Part shown: one piece after another, positions 26,686 through 36,031 of the stretch | Layout: each line of letters begins with the position of its first letter | Numbering within the stretch: position 1 is the stretch's first letter | Assembly (NCBI RefSeq): GCF_001044235.1 | Contig: NZ_JYNL01000008.1 | Span: 112,184 to 176,183 of the forward strand | Length of the DNA: 64,000 bases | Direction: 5' to 3' | Source of the DNA: Mycolicibacterium chlorophenolicum | Lineage (GTDB): Bacteria > Actinomycetota > Actinomycetes > Mycobacteriales > Mycobacteriaceae | Made by a program: the position numbers and the translations under genes | The notes under the pieces: model-generated | The model's database searches: none | What the model was told of the DNA's origin: nothing | The model's input: the letters and a program-made list of their open reading frames with translations, nothing else

Positions 26686-27612
26686 ATGGCGCCGAAACCG
26701 ACAGCCACGTCGCGGCCCGTCGACATCGCGCCGGCTCGACCGCGCCCGATGCTGTCGGTCGCGATCGCGATCGCGAGGGTCAGCGCGGCGCTGTACCGGT
26801 ACTCGGCAGGTTCCTGCGAGCAGCGCTGGAGCGGCACCGTCGAGGCCGACTCAGTCGACACCGCTCTGCTCGACACGATCGGCCGGGTGCGTGAGACGTG
26901 CGCGGCCGAGCGGGTTCGGTTCGTGGTGCACGTGCCGCCGCGCAGTGTGTTGTGGGCGCTGCGCGACGAGGTCGCTGTGCTGATGCCCGGGATCTGGATC
27001 GACCAGCCGAGGCTGTCCGACGAGACGCTGGTGCGGGCAGCGTGCGCCGGACTGCGTGAGGACGAAAGGGCGCAGGCCGGGCCGGTGTGGGTGGCCACGG
27101 ACGGTTCGGTGCGAGGCAGGTTCACCGGCTACGGATGGTTGGCGTCGTCGGGCGAGTACGGGTTGCAGGGTTTCCGCCATTCGACAAAGCTGATCGGCTC
27201 GGAGGTGGTGCTGGTCGCCGAACTGCGCGCGATCGGTATGGCGGTGCAGAAGCTGCGCGGACGTGACATCACCGTGTTGAGCGACAGCACGCTCGCGGTC
27301 GCGATGGTGCAGCGGTGGATGGCCGGCGACGACGTGCTGCCGGAGGGCTACGCGACCTACCGCGAGAGCGGAAAGACGCCGGGACTGGTTCGCGCGCAAC
27401 GCATGATCTACGAGGACCGCGACAGGATCACGACGGTGTGGGTGAAGGGACACCGGGGCGAGCCGCTCAATGAGGGTGCCGACGCATTGGCACGGCTTGC
27501 GTCGCGATATGCGTTGGGCGACAGTGGTCTTGACGGCGCTGAATACCATCACCGCGCGCAGGATCTGGCGGCGACGTTCTCGCGGGAGTTCAACCGGCAG
27601 CGCACGGCATGA
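26686..27612 (+). CDS. RNase H-fold protein
   Basis: 308 residues. The second half is an RNase H-like domain: VWVATDGSVRGRFTGYGW (first acid), VAELRAIGMAV (Glu), TVLSDSTLAVAMV (Asp), and GHRGEPLNEGADALARLA (His and Asp), so all four catalytic acids plus the histidine are present. The first 135 residues are an unrecognised N-terminal domain with a hydrophobic start. GGAGGAG precedes ATG 26686. It could cleave RNA in RNA-DNA hybrids. Confidence 0.75.
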   Translation: MAPKPTATSRPVDIAPARPRPMLSVAIAIARVSAALYRYSAGSCEQRWSGTVEADSVDTALLDTIGRVRETCAAERVRFVVHVPPRSVLWALRDEVAVLMPGIWIDQPRLSDETLVRAACAGLREDERAQAGPVWVATDGSVRGRFTGYGWLASSGEYGLQGFRHSTKLIGSEVVLVAELRAIGMAVQKLRGRDITVLSDSTLAVAMVQRWMAGDDVLPEGYATYRESGKTPGLVRAQRMIYEDRDRITTVWVKGHRGEPLNEGADALARLASRYALGDSGLDGAEYHHRAQDLAATFSREFNRQRTA

Positions 27613-27723
27613 CGGCGAAGGGGTCGTCTATCCGTACGAAAGCCAGGATTCCGAGTCAGCGGCGACGCGGAGACAGTCGACCGGCGGCATGACGCATCTT
27701 GTGCCGCCTCGGCCGTGTCTGCG

Positions 27724-28776
27724 TTACTGCTGTCGCGGCGCGGTCAGCAGAACCTTCAACGCTCCGGTCTCGGCCGCGTTGGCGAAAATGTCGTAGGCGG
27801 TTTCGAATTCGTCGAGGCTGAATCGGTGAGTGACCATCGGTGTGGTGTCGAGCTGTCGGCTGGCAACCAGACCGATCAGCGTCGGCGTGGAATAGGTGTC
27901 GACCAGACCGGTCGTGATGGTCAGATTCTTGATCCAGATGTCTTCCAGGTGCAGGGTCGCCGGCGCGCCGTGCACACCGATGTTGGCGACGTGCCCGCCG
28001 GGCCGGACCAGCCGCACCGCCTGCTCGAACGTCTGCGGAAGCCCGACAGCCTCCATCGTCACATCGGCCCCCAGTCCCCCGGTCAGTTCAGCGATCACCG
28101 CCGCGGGATCGTCGCGGCCACTGTTGACCACGGTGTCGGCGCCGAATTTGCGCGCCGCCTCCAGCCGGGAGTCGGCCAGATCGATCGCCACGACATGGCT
28201 GGGGCTGAACAGGCGCGCGGTCATGATCGCGGCCAGCCCGATGGGTCCTGCACCGATGATCGCGACGACATCGGCGGGACTGACCGCGCCGTTGAGCACT
28301 CCCACCTCGTACGCCGTCGGCAGGATGTCGGCGAGCACGATCATCTGCTCGTCGGTGACACCGTCAGGAACCTTGTAGGTGGAATTGTCGGCGAAGGGAA
28401 CCCGCACATATTCGGCTTGAGTGCCGTCGATCAGGTGGCCGAGAATCCAGCCACCCCCGCCGAGGCACTGCCCGTAGCTGCCGTCGCGGCAGTACCGGCA
28501 GCTGCCGCACGACGAGACACACGACACCAGAACCCGGTCGCCGACGGCGACTTTCTGTACCGACGGGCCGACCGAGGTGACCGTGCCGACGGCCTCGTGG
28601 CCGAGGATCCGGCCGGGGGTCACCTCCGGTACATCGCCACCGAGGATGTGCAGATCCGTGCCGCAGATGGTGACGGCGTCGACGCGCACCACCGCGTCGG
28701 TCGGTTCGTGAAGGGTGGCATCGGGCACCTCTTCCCACGCGCGGCTGTGGGGACCGTGATACACAAGCGCCTTCAT
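27724..28776 (-). CDS. zinc-dependent alcohol dehydrogenase (MDR family)
   Basis: 350 residues. Catalytic zinc ligands in TICGTDLH and GHEAVG; structural zinc cluster CVSSCGSCRYC...C; Rossmann GAGPIGLAA at about residue 175; NAD-type acidic residue in VAIDLAD. The sequence resembles the mycobacterial adhX-like branch that acts on small alcohols/aldehydes; substrate uncertain. Same strand as the SPFH gene upstream, separated by 60 bases. Confidence 0.85.
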   Translation of the reverse strand: MKALVYHGPHSRAWEEVPDATLHEPTDAVVRVDAVTICGTDLHILGGDVPEVTPGRILGHEAVGTVTSVGPSVQKVAVGDRVLVSCVSSCGSCRYCRDGSYGQCLGGGGWILGHLIDGTQAEYVRVPFADNSTYKVPDGVTDEQMIVLADILPTAYEVGVLNGAVSPADVVAIIGAGPIGLAAIMTARLFSPSHVVAIDLADSRLEAARKFGADTVVNSGRDDPAAVIAELTGGLGADVTMEAVGLPQTFEQAVRLVRPGGHVANIGVHGAPATLHLEDIWIKNLTITTGLVDTYSTPTLIGLVASRQLDTTPMVTHRFSLDEFETAYDIFANAAETGALKVLLTAPRQQ

Positions 28777-28837
28777 GTTTGGTGTCCTTCATTCGATGTT
28801 CTGGTCGGGTGTCGCGGTGGTTGTCCCGCAACGACGT

Positions 28838-29707
28838 TCACGACGTGCTGCCTGCAATAGGCTTCCCATTGGCCGCTGCCGCGACCGGTTCGGGGACGGT
28901 GATCGGCGGCTGTGGCTGTGGCTCCGACCCTGCTGCGGCGGCGCCCTCACGAGCCAAAAATGTGCCAAGTTCGGCGATGGTCGACATCAACGGCGCCGGG
29001 AAGACGACGGTGGTGTTCTTGTCGACTCCCAGCTCGACGAGTGTCTGGAGGTTCCGCAACTGCAGGGCCAAGGGGTGGGCCATCATGGTGTCCGAGGCAT
29101 CGCCCAGGGCGGCGGCGGCAAGGGACTCGCCTTCGGCGTTGATGATCTTCGCGCGCTTCTCCCGTTCCGCCTCAGCCTGTCGAGCCATGGCCCGCTTCAT
29201 GCTCTCGGGTAGCTGAATGTCTTTCAGCTCCACCAGCGTCACCTGCACACCCCACTCGATGGTGGTGACGCCGAGGATGGCTTGGATGTCGAGGTTGATC
29301 TTGTCGGTTTCCGAGAGGGTCTCGTCCAGGCTGTGCTGTCCGACGACTTTCCGCAGTGTGGTCTGAGCGATCTGGTCGATCGCGGCGTGGACGTTCTCGA
29401 TAGCGACGACCGACTTCACCGCGTCGACGACTTTGAAGTAGGCCACCGCCGACACGTCGACACTGACATTGTCGCGGGTGATGATGCCCTGGGACTGGAT
29501 CGGCATGGTGACGATCCGTAATGAAATCCGATGCAGCACATCGACGAACGGGATGATAACACGTAAGCCCGGTGGGCGTTCCCCCACCACTTTGCCGAGC
29601 CGGAACAGCACCCCAATCTCGTACTGCTTGACGATTCGCACCGACATCGCCGCGCCCAGCAACAGGAAAATGGCCAAAGCAACGAGCGCACCGATCAGGA
29701 TGGTCAT
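28838..29707 (-). CDS. SPFH/band 7 (slipin-like) membrane protein
   Basis: 289 residues. One N-terminal helix (ILIGALVALAIFLLLGAAMS) anchors the protein; the SPFH domain follows (VRIVKQYEIGVLFRLGKVV, PFVDVLHRISLRIVTM, NVSVDVSAVAYFKV), then a coiled coil (RQAEAEREKRAKIINAEGE) and a Pro/Ala-rich tail. Slipins scaffold membrane microdomains and regulate partner proteases. ATG 29707 has GAGGGG eight bases upstream. The frame stays open to ATG 29791 with no ribosome-binding site, in the sequence repeated at 30.5 kb. A related SPFH gene is at 54989. Confidence 0.85.
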   Translation of the reverse strand: MTILIGALVALAIFLLLGAAMSVRIVKQYEIGVLFRLGKVVGERPPGLRVIIPFVDVLHRISLRIVTMPIQSQGIITRDNVSVDVSAVAYFKVVDAVKSVVAIENVHAAIDQIAQTTLRKVVGQHSLDETLSETDKINLDIQAILGVTTIEWGVQVTLVELKDIQLPESMKRAMARQAEAEREKRAKIINAEGESLAAAALGDASDTMMAHPLALQLRNLQTLVELGVDKNTTVVFPAPLMSTIAELGTFLAREGAAAAGSEPQPQPPITVPEPVAAAANGKPIAGSTS

Positions 29708-30069
29708 CGCCGACCACCCCTCGAATGGGCCGGCGAGGCGCAGCGTGATGGAGCAGACGAATCTGCGGGAGAAACGAACGAAGTTGTCATGGTGATTCCG
29801 ACGTCAAGACGATCACCGGCGCGTCACGGCTCGGAGCCAAAGCTCCTCGAGTTCTGCGGCGGACAGCCGAACTCATTCCGGACCAGCTGACATTCGCAGC
29901 CATCCGCAAGGCTACGCCCATCGGTGGCTCCGCGCCGCATTCAGCGCCATAGGTATGTTCCGGGCAGGGGAACGCCGGTCACGGCGCCTGCAGAGGCCGC
30001 GGGCGAGGCGGCACGCCGGGTGTTGTCGTCAGCCACATCTGCCGCGAAAGCTCTGCGTCAGGATTGATC
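29708..30069. other. intergenic region containing first repeat copy
   Basis: Between the STAS gene stop and the SPFH start. It holds the first copy (about 29787-29905) of a direct repeat also found at 30507-30625; the rest shows nothing recognisable. Confidence 0.4.
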
Positions 30070-30625
30070 TCAGTGGGGCGGACGGACAGGTAGGTCGGCG
30101 AAGGTGGCCGACGCTGCTTCGACGGTGTGCGCGGTGGGCAGGGAGCACTGTGGGCCGCAGACCCGCAGCACCCGCGTAACGGCGGCACCGGGTACCACCG
30201 CCCACCTGGTCCCTATCCGCGCGCACGAGACCGACACCCGGTGCAGCGCCGAGAACCCCTCGGTTCCAAAGAAATTCAGATCTCGCAGATCCAGGACGAG
30301 CGCGCGGCAGCGACTGACATGCGCCACTGCGTGGTCGGTCATTCTGCCGGCGTTCGAGGCGTCGATCGCGCCGTGGGCGCTGATGACGGCCACCGACGCG
30401 GTGGGCCAGTGACATGTCAACCGGACGGCATGCTCGTATCGCCGCCGACTGGCCATGGAGATGCCTGACGGCCCCGCGGGGGACGGAGCGAAGACATGAG
30501 AAAGAGTCATGGTGATCCCGAGGTGCACACGATCACCGGCGCGTGGGGCTCGGAGCTGACGCTCCTTGAGTTCCGCAGCGGACAGCTGAACTCATCCCGG
30601 ACCAGCTGGAATTCTCAGCCACCGA
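29787..30625. repeat. dispersed direct repeat of about 120 bases (29787-29905 and 30507-30625)
   Basis: Both copies begin GTCATGGTGAT, share ACGATCACCGGCGCGT and CGGACAGC.GAACTCAT.CCGGACCAGCTG, with scattered mismatches and a one-base indel. Each copy lies directly upstream of a minus-strand gene (SPFH at 28838; STAS at 30070). The duplication probably copied a promoter/leader or a fragment of a lost gene. Confidence 0.65.
30070..30510 (-). CDS. STAS-domain (anti-sigma factor antagonist-like) protein
   Basis: 146 residues with a STAS fold from about 35 to 125: ASVAVISAHGAIDASNAGRM, RCRALVLDLRDLNFFGTEGFSALH. The DSSG phosphorylation site of classical SpoIIAA-like proteins is replaced by GTEG, so phospho-control by an anti-sigma kinase may be altered. 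It may take part in a partner-switching sigma pathway. Start uncertain: ATG 30510 is used; GTG 30528 and ATG 30459 are alternatives. Its 5' end lies within the second copy of the direct repeat. Confidence 0.65.
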   Translation of the reverse strand: MTLSHVFAPSPAGPSGISMASRRRYEHAVRLTCHWPTASVAVISAHGAIDASNAGRMTDHAVAHVSRCRALVLDLRDLNFFGTEGFSALHRVSVSCARIGTRWAVVPGAAVTRVLRVCGPQCSLPTAHTVEAASATFADLPVRPPH

Positions 30626-30839
30626 TGACGCTACACCCGATCGACGACTCGGGGCGGTCGTTGTGTTGGCTTGTTCGCCGATTGCGGGTCACGCCCGATC
30701 CCGGGCGAAAGATCAGCGCCTCTCGCCCGACTCGGCAGGCCTAGGATGGCGACTATCGCGCGGCGGATGCGCCGCGGGTAGATCGCGCGGCCCCGGTGCG
30801 TTCGCGGGCACCGGCAGAGATGTGAGCCAGGTATCGCCC
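30511..30839. other. divergent intergenic region with second repeat copy
   Basis: 329 bases between the STAS gene and the GAF-ANTAR gene. About 115 bases are the second repeat copy. A plus-strand open frame at 30496-30744 exists but has no ribosome-binding site and no family resemblance. Confidence 0.35.
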
Positions 30840-31643
30840 ATGACCGAATCAGCCGACGATGGCCGCAGCTCACCGAGTGGGCCGCTGACCCCGGAGCAGG
30901 CCCGCGCGGACGCCGCCGACCTGCAGGCCGGGATCGAGGACCTCGCCGGTCTGGTATCGGACAGCCTGGGACTGCCTGAACTGCTCGCTGAGGTGGCGAG
31001 TTTCGCTGTCCACGCGATCCCGGGCGCCGAGGGTGCCGGGGTGACCTTGCTGCGGGTCGACCGGGTGGACAACATGGTCGAGGCGCTGGCGGCAAGCGAT
31101 CCGTTCGTCGCCGAGATCGACGAGATCCAGTACGTGAACGTGCGGGAAGGGCCGTGCATCACAGCGGCCCTGGAACGGCGTACGGTGCGGTCCGGGTCGT
31201 TGGGCGGGGAGGCCATGTGGCCGCGGTTCGGCCCGCGGGTGGGCCGGCTCGGGGTGCACAGTGCGCTGTCGCTGCCGCTGCTGGTGCGCGATCAGATTGT
31301 CGGAGCGATCAACGTCTACGCCCACGGCAAAGACGCCTTCGACGAGCACGCCGCCGCGCTCGGCGAACTGTTCGCCAAACCCGCCGCCGTGGCGGTGCGC
31401 AACGCCCAGGTCCTCGCGCAGGCGACGACGCTGGCCGCCCAGCTGCAGACCGCGCTGTCGACCCGACAGGTGATCGACCAGGCGATCGGCCTGATTCGCG
31501 GACGCACCGGACGCAGCGCCGAGGAGGCATTCTCACAGCTGCGGGCCATCAGCCAGTCCGAACACCGCAAGCTGGTGGAGGTGGCCCAACGCATTGTCGA
31601 TGAGGCCGTCCGCCGCGCCCGCGCCCGTCACAACCCGACCTGA
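30840..31643 (+). CDS. GAF and ANTAR domain regulator
   Basis: 267 residues. A GAF domain at about 30-185 (VTLLRVDRVDNMVEALAASDPFVAEID, REGPCITAALERRTVRSG, LSLPLLVRDQIVGAINVYA) is followed by an ANTAR RNA-binding domain (QLQTALSTRQVIDQAIGLIRGRTGRSAEEAFSQLRAISQSEHRKLVEVAQRIVDE). ANTAR proteins bind paired hairpins in leader RNAs and prevent termination; the GAF presumably senses a small molecule or redox state. ATG 30840 chosen; an in-frame GTG 30822 also exists. The gene is in the usual mycobacterial GAF-ANTAR form. Confidence 0.85.
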   Translation: MTESADDGRSSPSGPLTPEQARADAADLQAGIEDLAGLVSDSLGLPELLAEVASFAVHAIPGAEGAGVTLLRVDRVDNMVEALAASDPFVAEIDEIQYVNVREGPCITAALERRTVRSGSLGGEAMWPRFGPRVGRLGVHSALSLPLLVRDQIVGAINVYAHGKDAFDEHAAALGELFAKPAAVAVRNAQVLAQATTLAAQLQTALSTRQVIDQAIGLIRGRTGRSAEEAFSQLRAISQSEHRKLVEVAQRIVDEAVRRARARHNPT

Positions 31644-31841
31644 GCCGGCGGGGTCAAGCTCGCCGAGCGCAGAGTCTGGCAGAAATTGGCGTCAGTCCCC
31701 CCTGAATGGCGACCGAGATTGCCACTCGGATCCACGAATTACGTTGCCGGAATATGGTTCACGCGCACCAGAGCGACGTCGGGCAACACCTCGTCGGGCG
31801 AGCGCGCGGGCTGGTTGTTCCGGTCCTTCGACGAGGAGCTG

Positions 31842-32522
31842 TCAGGAGGCGGCAGCTGCGACGAACCGCGCGTCAATTGTCGCCGACACCGTGATGTCTT
31901 CCGGTACGAGCTGGACGTCCGGGCTCCCGCCGGATGACGCCCGTGCCGCGCGCAAGGGTCCGACCCCGTCGCCACTGAGGGGCTGTGCTTGGGCACCGAG
32001 CATGCCGGCATCGGCGATCGCGACGGGACGGACGGTTCCGAGGTCGAGGGCGTCGGCGTACAGCTGCGCGCGGGCTGCCGCATCTTGAACGGCGCGGGTA
32101 CGGACCCGTGTGACCAGTTCGTCCCGGCTCTCTGTGGTCAGCGCCCACTCCACATACGACAGTTCGAATCCTTCGGTTTCGGTGAGATGTTCGCCCACCC
32201 ACTGCGACAGTGCGGTGAAGTCGCGGAACTTCACCTCGACACCGATGCTCGCGAAATGGACGGGCGGGAGCTGTCCAACATCCTCGTTCCGGGGCCTATG
32301 GGACCAGGTTCGCAGCTGTGCCGCTGACCACCACGTGACGGCGCCGTTGTCGCCGTCCTCGAGCCTGCGGATCGACTCCTTGACGACCTCGAGGTCACGC
32401 GCCACCTGGTCATAGACCCGGTCCTTCTCGGCGCCTTGATAACTGATAGAGGCGTGCACGGTCCCCCGCTCGGGCGGCTGAAAATCGGAGAACGAGCCCC
32501 GGACTGTGATCTCAGTGGACAT
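31842..32522 (-). CDS. SIMPL-domain (DUF541) protein
   Basis: 226 residues from ATG 32522. The SIMPL pattern is TEITVRGSFSDFQPPERGTVHASISYQG at the N-terminus, a central helical arm, and FELSYVEWALTTESRDELVTRVRTRAVQDAAARAQLYADALDL near the C-terminus. No signal peptide is visible, unlike many periplasmic members, so it is probably cytoplasmic. Function unknown. The longer frame to 32546 lacks support. Confidence 0.8.
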   Translation of the reverse strand: MSTEITVRGSFSDFQPPERGTVHASISYQGAEKDRVYDQVARDLEVVKESIRRLEDGDNGAVTWWSAAQLRTWSHRPRNEDVGQLPPVHFASIGVEVKFRDFTALSQWVGEHLTETEGFELSYVEWALTTESRDELVTRVRTRAVQDAAARAQLYADALDLGTVRPVAIADAGMLGAQAQPLSGDGVGPLRAARASSGGSPDVQLVPEDITVSATIDARFVAAAAS

Positions 32523-32712
32523 CCGGGCAACGCTAGCGGGAAGCACCGACAGCTGACGTGCTTATTCAGGACGTCGTCTGTTCGCTGCGCGTCGGTTCTC
32601 GGCGGAATCAGATTGCCGCGCAGCAGGACTCTTCTCGTTGCAAGACCCGCGGTCACACCCACCGGTGTGGCAGCCGATTCACCCTGCTTCTTCGACAATC
32701 CGGTATCCCACA

Positions 32713-33336
32713 TCAGAGGAGCGCGGGCACCTCAGCGGGCAGATAAGGCCCGATGTTGCGCCAGGCCCGATCCATGTAGTCCTGCTTTTCGCCGACGGGA
32801 GCGACGTAGTGCAACGCCTCGAGGGCCTCGTCTTTTCCACGCAGCCGGGCGATCAGCCAGGCAGCGAGATAGTGCGACGCCAGGCAGCCTCCGGCGGTGG
32901 CGATGTTGCCTTTGGCGAAGAAAGGCTGATTGAGCACGTCAACACCCGCTGCGATTACCCAGGGTTTTGTGGTCAGGTCGGTGCAGGCGGGCACATCATG
33001 CAGCAGACCGAGCTTGGCCAGGACCAGCGCCCCGGAGCATTGCGCAGCGATGAGCTGGCGCTGCGGGTCAAGGCCCCGCAGAACGTCCATGATTGCCGGG
33101 GTGTCGACGACCTCACGGGTGGCGATGCCGCTGCCGATGATGACCGCGTCGGCTCCGACCGCATCGTCCAGGCTGGACATCCGCTCGATGGTGACCCCGT
33201 TCATCGACGTCACCCGCGCGGTCGGGGCGGCGATGGTGACCCGCCAGTCATCGTCCTTGATGCGGTTGAGCACCCCGAGCGCGATCAAGGAGTCCAGTTC
33301 GTTGTAGCCCTCGAACGTCACGATGGCGATGTGCAT
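32713..33336 (-). CDS. DJ-1/PfpI family protein
   Basis: 207 residues. The class I glutamine amidotransferase-like fold has the nucleophile elbow AAQCSGALVLA with Cys100 and an early GYNELDSL; the Glu expected near residue 15 is present (NELD). Members include glyoxalase/deglycase-like and transcription-linked proteins. It is divergent from the MocR regulator at 33384 and its start codon lies within a copy of the TGCATGAC operator element, so it is very likely that regulator's target. Confidence 0.85.
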   Translation of the reverse strand: MHIAIVTFEGYNELDSLIALGVLNRIKDDDWRVTIAAPTARVTSMNGVTIERMSSLDDAVGADAVIIGSGIATREVVDTPAIMDVLRGLDPQRQLIAAQCSGALVLAKLGLLHDVPACTDLTTKPWVIAAGVDVLNQPFFAKGNIATAGGCLASHYLAAWLIARLRGKDEALEALHYVAPVGEKQDYMDRAWRNIGPYLPAEVPALL

Positions 33337-33408
33337 GACGGCGTCCTTTCCGTGTGGTGATGCGACCGTAGGAGCGCGAATGCATGACGGTCAAGGAATT
33401 GTCATGCA
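33332..33408. promoter_or_regulatory. MocR operator: direct plus inverted TGCATGAC repeats
   Basis: TGCATGAC at 33332-33339, the same again at 33381-33388, and its exact complement GTCATGCA at 33401-33408. The last two form a perfect 8-base inverted repeat with a 12-base loop; the first is a direct repeat 49 bases away. Mixed direct/inverted sites of this kind are typical for MocR regulators with long linkers. The elements overlap both divergent start codons, which implies auto-repression. Confidence 0.65.
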
Positions 33409-34757
33409 TACAATCGGGGGTGCCCACCGCCAGGTACAAGCGCATCGTCGATGCCTTCGCCGTCGAAATTCGAACCGGGCGGCTCAGCGCCGGAACGCAA
33501 CTGCCGACTCATCGCGACCTCGCCGCTCGCGAGGGCATCGCCGTGGTGACAGCCTCGCGTGTCTATGCCGAACTCGAAGCGATGGGCTTGGTCAGCCGCG
33601 AACAGGGTCGAGGGACGTTTGTTCGTGATCTCGCACTTCCGCCGGGGCACGGCATCGATCAGCACGCCCTCACCGCCGACGCAGTCGACCTGAACTTCAA
33701 CTATCCGGCGCTGCCCGGCCAGGCCGACCTGCTGCGCCAGGCACTGCGCGAGCTGGCCGGCTCCGGTGACCTGGAAGCGCTTCTGCGCTACCAACCTCAC
33801 GGTGGACGGGATCGCGACCGAGCCGCGGTGGCCACGCATCTGCTCAGCCGCGGACTCGACGTCACTCCCGACCGCGTAGCCGTGGTCAACGGAGCCCAGC
33901 ACGGGCTCACTGTCACCGCGCTCGCCACGTTGCGACCCGGTGACGTCGTCGCTGCCGATGCCGTGACCTACCCCGGGTTCAAGGTGCTCGCGGAAGCGCT
34001 GCACCTCGAATTAGCGTCCATCCCAGTCACTTTGACCGGTCCCGACGTGGACGCGCTGGATCGCCTGTGCCGGTGCCGACCGGTACGCGCCGTCTACGCG
34101 ATGCCCACCCTGCACAATCCGCTGGGCTGGGTCATGAACAGCAAAGTCCGCCGACACGTGATAGGTGTTGCCCGCCGACACGGGCTGCTCCTCATCGAAG
34201 ACGCCTCCTACGCCTACCTTGTCGACAGCCCCCCACCACCGTTGGCCGCGACCGCGCCCGACATCACCGTGTATGTGTCCGGGCTGTCCAAGAATGTCGC
34301 CACGGGACTGCGAGTCGGGTTCGTGGTCGCACCGCGAGAGCGCATGCGCGCCATCGAACGAGCGATCCGGGCGACGACGTGGAACACCCCTGCGCTCACC
34401 GCGGCGATCGCTGCACGATGGCTGGAGGACGGCACGGTCGCGCGCCTCGAAGCCGACAAGCGCGCCGACGCCACGCTCAGGCAGACGATCGCCCGAGAAA
34501 CGTTGCAGCCCCTCGAGCAGCTCGCGCATCCGGCGTCCTACTTCACGTGGTTACCGCTACCCGACAACGCCCGCGCCGATCGGATCGCCGCCACCCTGGC
34601 GACAAGCCAGATCTCGGTCTCGACAGCCGGGCCCTTCGCGATCACCGTGAATCCGCCGCAGGCGATTCGACTCGCCCTGGGCTCCACTACCCTGAGCACA
34701 CTCGCCGATGCACTCACCACAGTGCGTCGCACGATAGAGGACGACGTTTGTCGGTAA
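33384..34757 (+). CDS. MocR-type (GntR HTH plus aminotransferase-like) regulator
   Basis: 457 residues. Winged HTH of GntR type at residues about 15-80 (YKRIVDAFAVEIRTGRLSAGTQLPTHRDLAAREGIAVVTASRVYAELEAMGLV), then a fold-type I aminotransferase-like domain with PLP lysine at Lys303 (YVSGLSKNVATGLRVGF) and NGAQHGL/ DEP-like regions. It senses PLP or an amino compound. ATG 33384 has AGGAG nine bases upstream. It probably controls itself and the divergent DJ-1 gene. Confidence 0.85.
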   Translation: MTVKELSCIQSGVPTARYKRIVDAFAVEIRTGRLSAGTQLPTHRDLAAREGIAVVTASRVYAELEAMGLVSREQGRGTFVRDLALPPGHGIDQHALTADAVDLNFNYPALPGQADLLRQALRELAGSGDLEALLRYQPHGGRDRDRAAVATHLLSRGLDVTPDRVAVVNGAQHGLTVTALATLRPGDVVAADAVTYPGFKVLAEALHLELASIPVTLTGPDVDALDRLCRCRPVRAVYAMPTLHNPLGWVMNSKVRRHVIGVARRHGLLLIEDASYAYLVDSPPPPLAATAPDITVYVSGLSKNVATGLRVGFVVAPRERMRAIERAIRATTWNTPALTAAIAARWLEDGTVARLEADKRADATLRQTIARETLQPLEQLAHPASYFTWLPLPDNARADRIAATLATSQISVSTAGPFAITVNPPQAIRLALGSTTLSTLADALTTVRRTIEDDVCR

Positions 34758-34942
34758 TTGCTCGTGCGGGATCGGCTTACCGGCTCCGACATGCGTGGTC
34801 AACAACGAAGCACACCGCCTCGCAACCCCTTCGAAGTCCATGAGAAGGATCAGTTTGTGGCACCTCGTGAGCCAGAGCCGCTGTCCTGCGGCACGCACGC
34901 GGAAGCGGGGGTTGCGCCGCCACACCTGTAGATAATGGATGG

Positions 34943-36031
34943 GTGTCAGGGGTGACCGATCCGCTACTGCTCGGTCAGCGCGTTCTCGCAATTCTCGAGC
35001 ATGGACAACGCGACGCCACGTACAAGCTCGCGACTCTCATGGCACTGATCGAGCACTCCCTGGAGAATCTGCCGGCGCACGCCGACGATCCGCTCGCCGT
35101 GCCGATCCCTGAGCTCGCACACCGAGTCTTGGCGCTGTACTGGCATCAAGTGCGTCCGTTTGAAGGGCAGGTGCTGGCCCAGCGCCGCACAGGCAGCCGA
35201 ACACGGATCATCGATGCGACCAAGGCATTGCGCGACGCCGCGCGGGTCGGCGGGGGTCGGATGTCACTTGAGCTCGCGATGGTGCGGGCACCGGCCGCGT
35301 ACGCCGCGGCGATCGACCGGATCGCGCTCGCGCTCATCAAGCAGCCCCTACCGCGGCTGCAGAAGCTGCCCGGCGACGCGGTCAGCGATCCGTTCCTCTA
35401 CGACGATTCGTTCCTTGGCGAGAACGTCTCGCGGTCGACGGTCCGAGCGCACGGAGACGCCATCGTGCTTAGGCCCGGCGTGGCCGCCGCGCTCGCCCGG
35501 CTTGCGGGCTTGCTCAAGCCCGCACTGGAGATCATGTGGGTCGAGGACGTGCGACGGATGAACAAGTTCCTCGACGCGGACGTACCGGACGTGGCCGGCC
35601 ATCTCTTCGGCCGCGAACGCACAGCATTGGCAGCAATCCGAGCGCCCTACAAAGACGTATTCGGTCCCCACTGCTTCTACTGCGGTACACATCTGCCTCC
35701 CGACAATCCCATCGACCACGTGCTGCCGTGGTCGCTGGTCGGGATTGACGGTCTGGCCAATCTCGTGCTCGCGTGCCGACGCTGCAACGGCGACAAGAGC
35801 AATGCGCTCCCGGCAACGCCTTTCGTCGATCGCGCTCTTGCCGACGAACGGCTTTCGGCTCTGGACGACATCGCGAAGGTCCTGCAGTGGCCGACGCAGC
35901 GCGAGCGGGTGGTTGCGGCAGCCCGCGGCATCTACCGTGGCCAGCCGCCAGGGGTACCGACCTGGGCCGGATACCGGCGCAGCGAGCGGTTGGACATCAG
36001 CTTTCCATCGTGGTGGATTAGCCCGAACTGA
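34943..36031 (+). CDS. HNH endonuclease-domain protein
   Basis: 362 residues. The C-terminal third is an HNH fold: CFYCG (first Cys pair), NPIDHVLPWS (the H of HNH), GLANLVLACRRCNGDKSN (second Cys pair plus N), so the zinc site and catalytic His are intact. The N-terminal 210 residues are mostly helical (RDATYKLATLMALIEHSLEN; LYWHQVRPF) and of a type seen in HNH proteins of defence islands, but not assignable. GTG 34943 is used; GTG 34952 is an alternative. It sits at the left edge of the low-GC accessory segment with the Hxs and McrBC-like genes. Confidence 0.75.
   Translation: MSGVTDPLLLGQRVLAILEHGQRDATYKLATLMALIEHSLENLPAHADDPLAVPIPELAHRVLALYWHQVRPFEGQVLAQRRTGSRTRIIDATKALRDAARVGGGRMSLELAMVRAPAAYAAAIDRIALALIKQPLPRLQKLPGDAVSDPFLYDDSFLGENVSRSTVRAHGDAIVLRPGVAAALARLAGLLKPALEIMWVEDVRRMNKFLDADVPDVAGHLFGRERTALAAIRAPYKDVFGPHCFYCGTHLPPDNPIDHVLPWSLVGIDGLANLVLACRRCNGDKSNALPATPFVDRALADERLSALDDIAKVLQWPTQRERVVAAARGIYRGQPPGVPTWAGYRRSERLDISFPSWWISPN

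Noticed and set aside
30496..30744. 82-codon plus-strand frame over the second direct-repeat copy
   Set aside because: The first repeat copy carries an indel in the same frame, and there is no ribosome-binding site, so coding is not conserved.
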